7,757 nt of DNA. It comes from Pedobacter sp. UBA1654. GTDB lineage: Bacteria; Bacteroidota; Bacteroidia; Sphingobacteriales; Sphingobacteriaceae. The DNA lies in contig DCLG01000021.1 in assembly GCA_002320935.1 (NCBI GenBank), positions 9,484 to 17,240 on the forward strand, given 5' to 3'. The position numbers and the translations under genes are program-made. This document shows, in pieces, positions 7,339 to 7,757 of the stretch (the first letter of the stretch is position 1; each line of letters starts with the position of its first letter). The notes beneath the pieces were generated by a model. The model had not been told where the DNA came from and did not search any database. It worked only from the letters and a program-made list of their open reading frames with translations.

Positions 7339-7757
7339 CTATAAATCTTCTTTTGGCGTGAGTATGGGCATCACAAAGTCCTGGTTTACTTCATCAATAA
7401 ACTGAAGAATGGCTTCTTTACCCTGTGCTTTTTCAGCGGAGGTTACAAAATATGGTGGGATTTCTTCAAACCATCCCGACAATTGTTTCTTAAAAAGAGC
7501 AACATTTGCATCCGTTTTAGGTGCGGATTGCTTGTCTGCTTTAGTGAACACAAGCGCAAATGGAACTTGTATTTCACCCAGCCAGCAGCAAAATTCAATG
7601 TCAATTTTTTGAGGTTCAAGACGGCTGTCGATCAATACAAATATGCACTGCAAGCTTTCTCTTTTAGTGATATAGTTTCGGATGAATTTTTCCCAGGCCT
7701 CTCTGCTTGACTTGGATACTTTGGCATAGCCGTATCCGGGTAAGTCAACAATATACC
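7339..7757 (-). CDS. engB: Ribosome biogenesis GTPase EngB (YihA/YsxC), C-terminal two thirds
   Basis: This TRAFAC-class GTPase is needed for assembly of the large ribosomal subunit. The window holds the last 138 residues; the family is about 200 long, so the start, the P-loop (G1) and G2 lie beyond the right edge. Visible are G3 as DLPGYGYAKVS near the cut end, the conserved VLIDSRLEPQKID segment, G4 as TKADK, and G5 as TSAEKAQGKE. The frame is open without interruption from 7757 to TAG 7341-7339. An internal TTG at 7653 is not a real start, because the conserved G3 region lies upstream of it in the same frame. It is followed after 3 bases by the polyprenyltransferase ATG, so it is probably the first visible gene of an operon whose promoter is outside the window. 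Confidence 0.95.
   Translation of the reverse strand, partial: YIVDLPGYGYAKVSKSSREAWEKFIRNYITKRESLQCIFVLIDSRLEPQKIDIEFCCWLGEIQVPFALVFTKADKQSAPKTDANVALFKKQLSGWFEEIPPYFVTSAEKAQGKEAILQFIDEVNQDFVMPILTPKEDL

Noticed and set aside
7019..7405. Plus-strand open frame of 128 codons antisense to the polyprenyltransferase start
   Set aside because: It overlaps the first Asp-rich motif of the UbiA-like enzyme and the engB junction on the other strand, and has no recognisable domain.
7339..7653. A 104-residue gene starting at TTG 7653
   Set aside because: It is only the tail of engB. The same frame continues upstream to the window edge and includes the GTPase G3 motif DLPGYG.

Overview
The window looks like ordinary chromosomal DNA of a Bacteroidota bacterium, most plausibly a Sphingobacteriaceae-type organism (Pedobacter or Mucilaginibacter-like). 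This rests on the flavour of the proteins, the lack of Shine-Dalgarno sequences before the starts, and two exact matches to the Bacteroidota -7 promoter element TAnnTTTG placed correctly upstream of genes. The genus is inference. I see no insertion sequence, phage gene, CRISPR array, rRNA or tRNA.

Layout. At the left edge (1-331, minus) is the N-terminal part of an exported protein that I do not recognise, with a good promoter just upstream. A divergent intergenic region of about 125 bases separates it from kup (458-2440, plus), a full-length KUP-family potassium uptake protein. The kup leader holds a 9-bp hairpin running into a T-tract, and its start codon is ambiguous (TTG 458 or GTG 488). 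kup ends at a strong hairpin terminator. A 302-base convergent intergenic region follows, closed by a second, longer hairpin that serves the opposing gene. That gene (2743-4695, minus) encodes a cationic-amino-acid-transporter type APC permease with two large predicted periplasmic insertions. It has its own promoter in the 55-base gap behind the next gene.

The right half is a compact minus-strand cluster read right to left: engB (5' end cut by the window edge), then a UbiA-type polyprenyltransferase, then an M3-family oligoendopeptidase. The gaps are only 3 and 2 bases, so co-transcription and translational coupling are likely. The cluster joins housekeeping roles: a ribosome-assembly GTPase, probable quinone prenylation and cytosolic peptide turnover. 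The two transporters beside it (potassium ion; amino acid) each appear to be separately transcribed.

I found no clear novel system. The points most worth checking are the kup leader and start, the two loop insertions in the permease, a short decayed-looking coding stretch between the convergent genes, and the unrecognised secreted protein at the edge.
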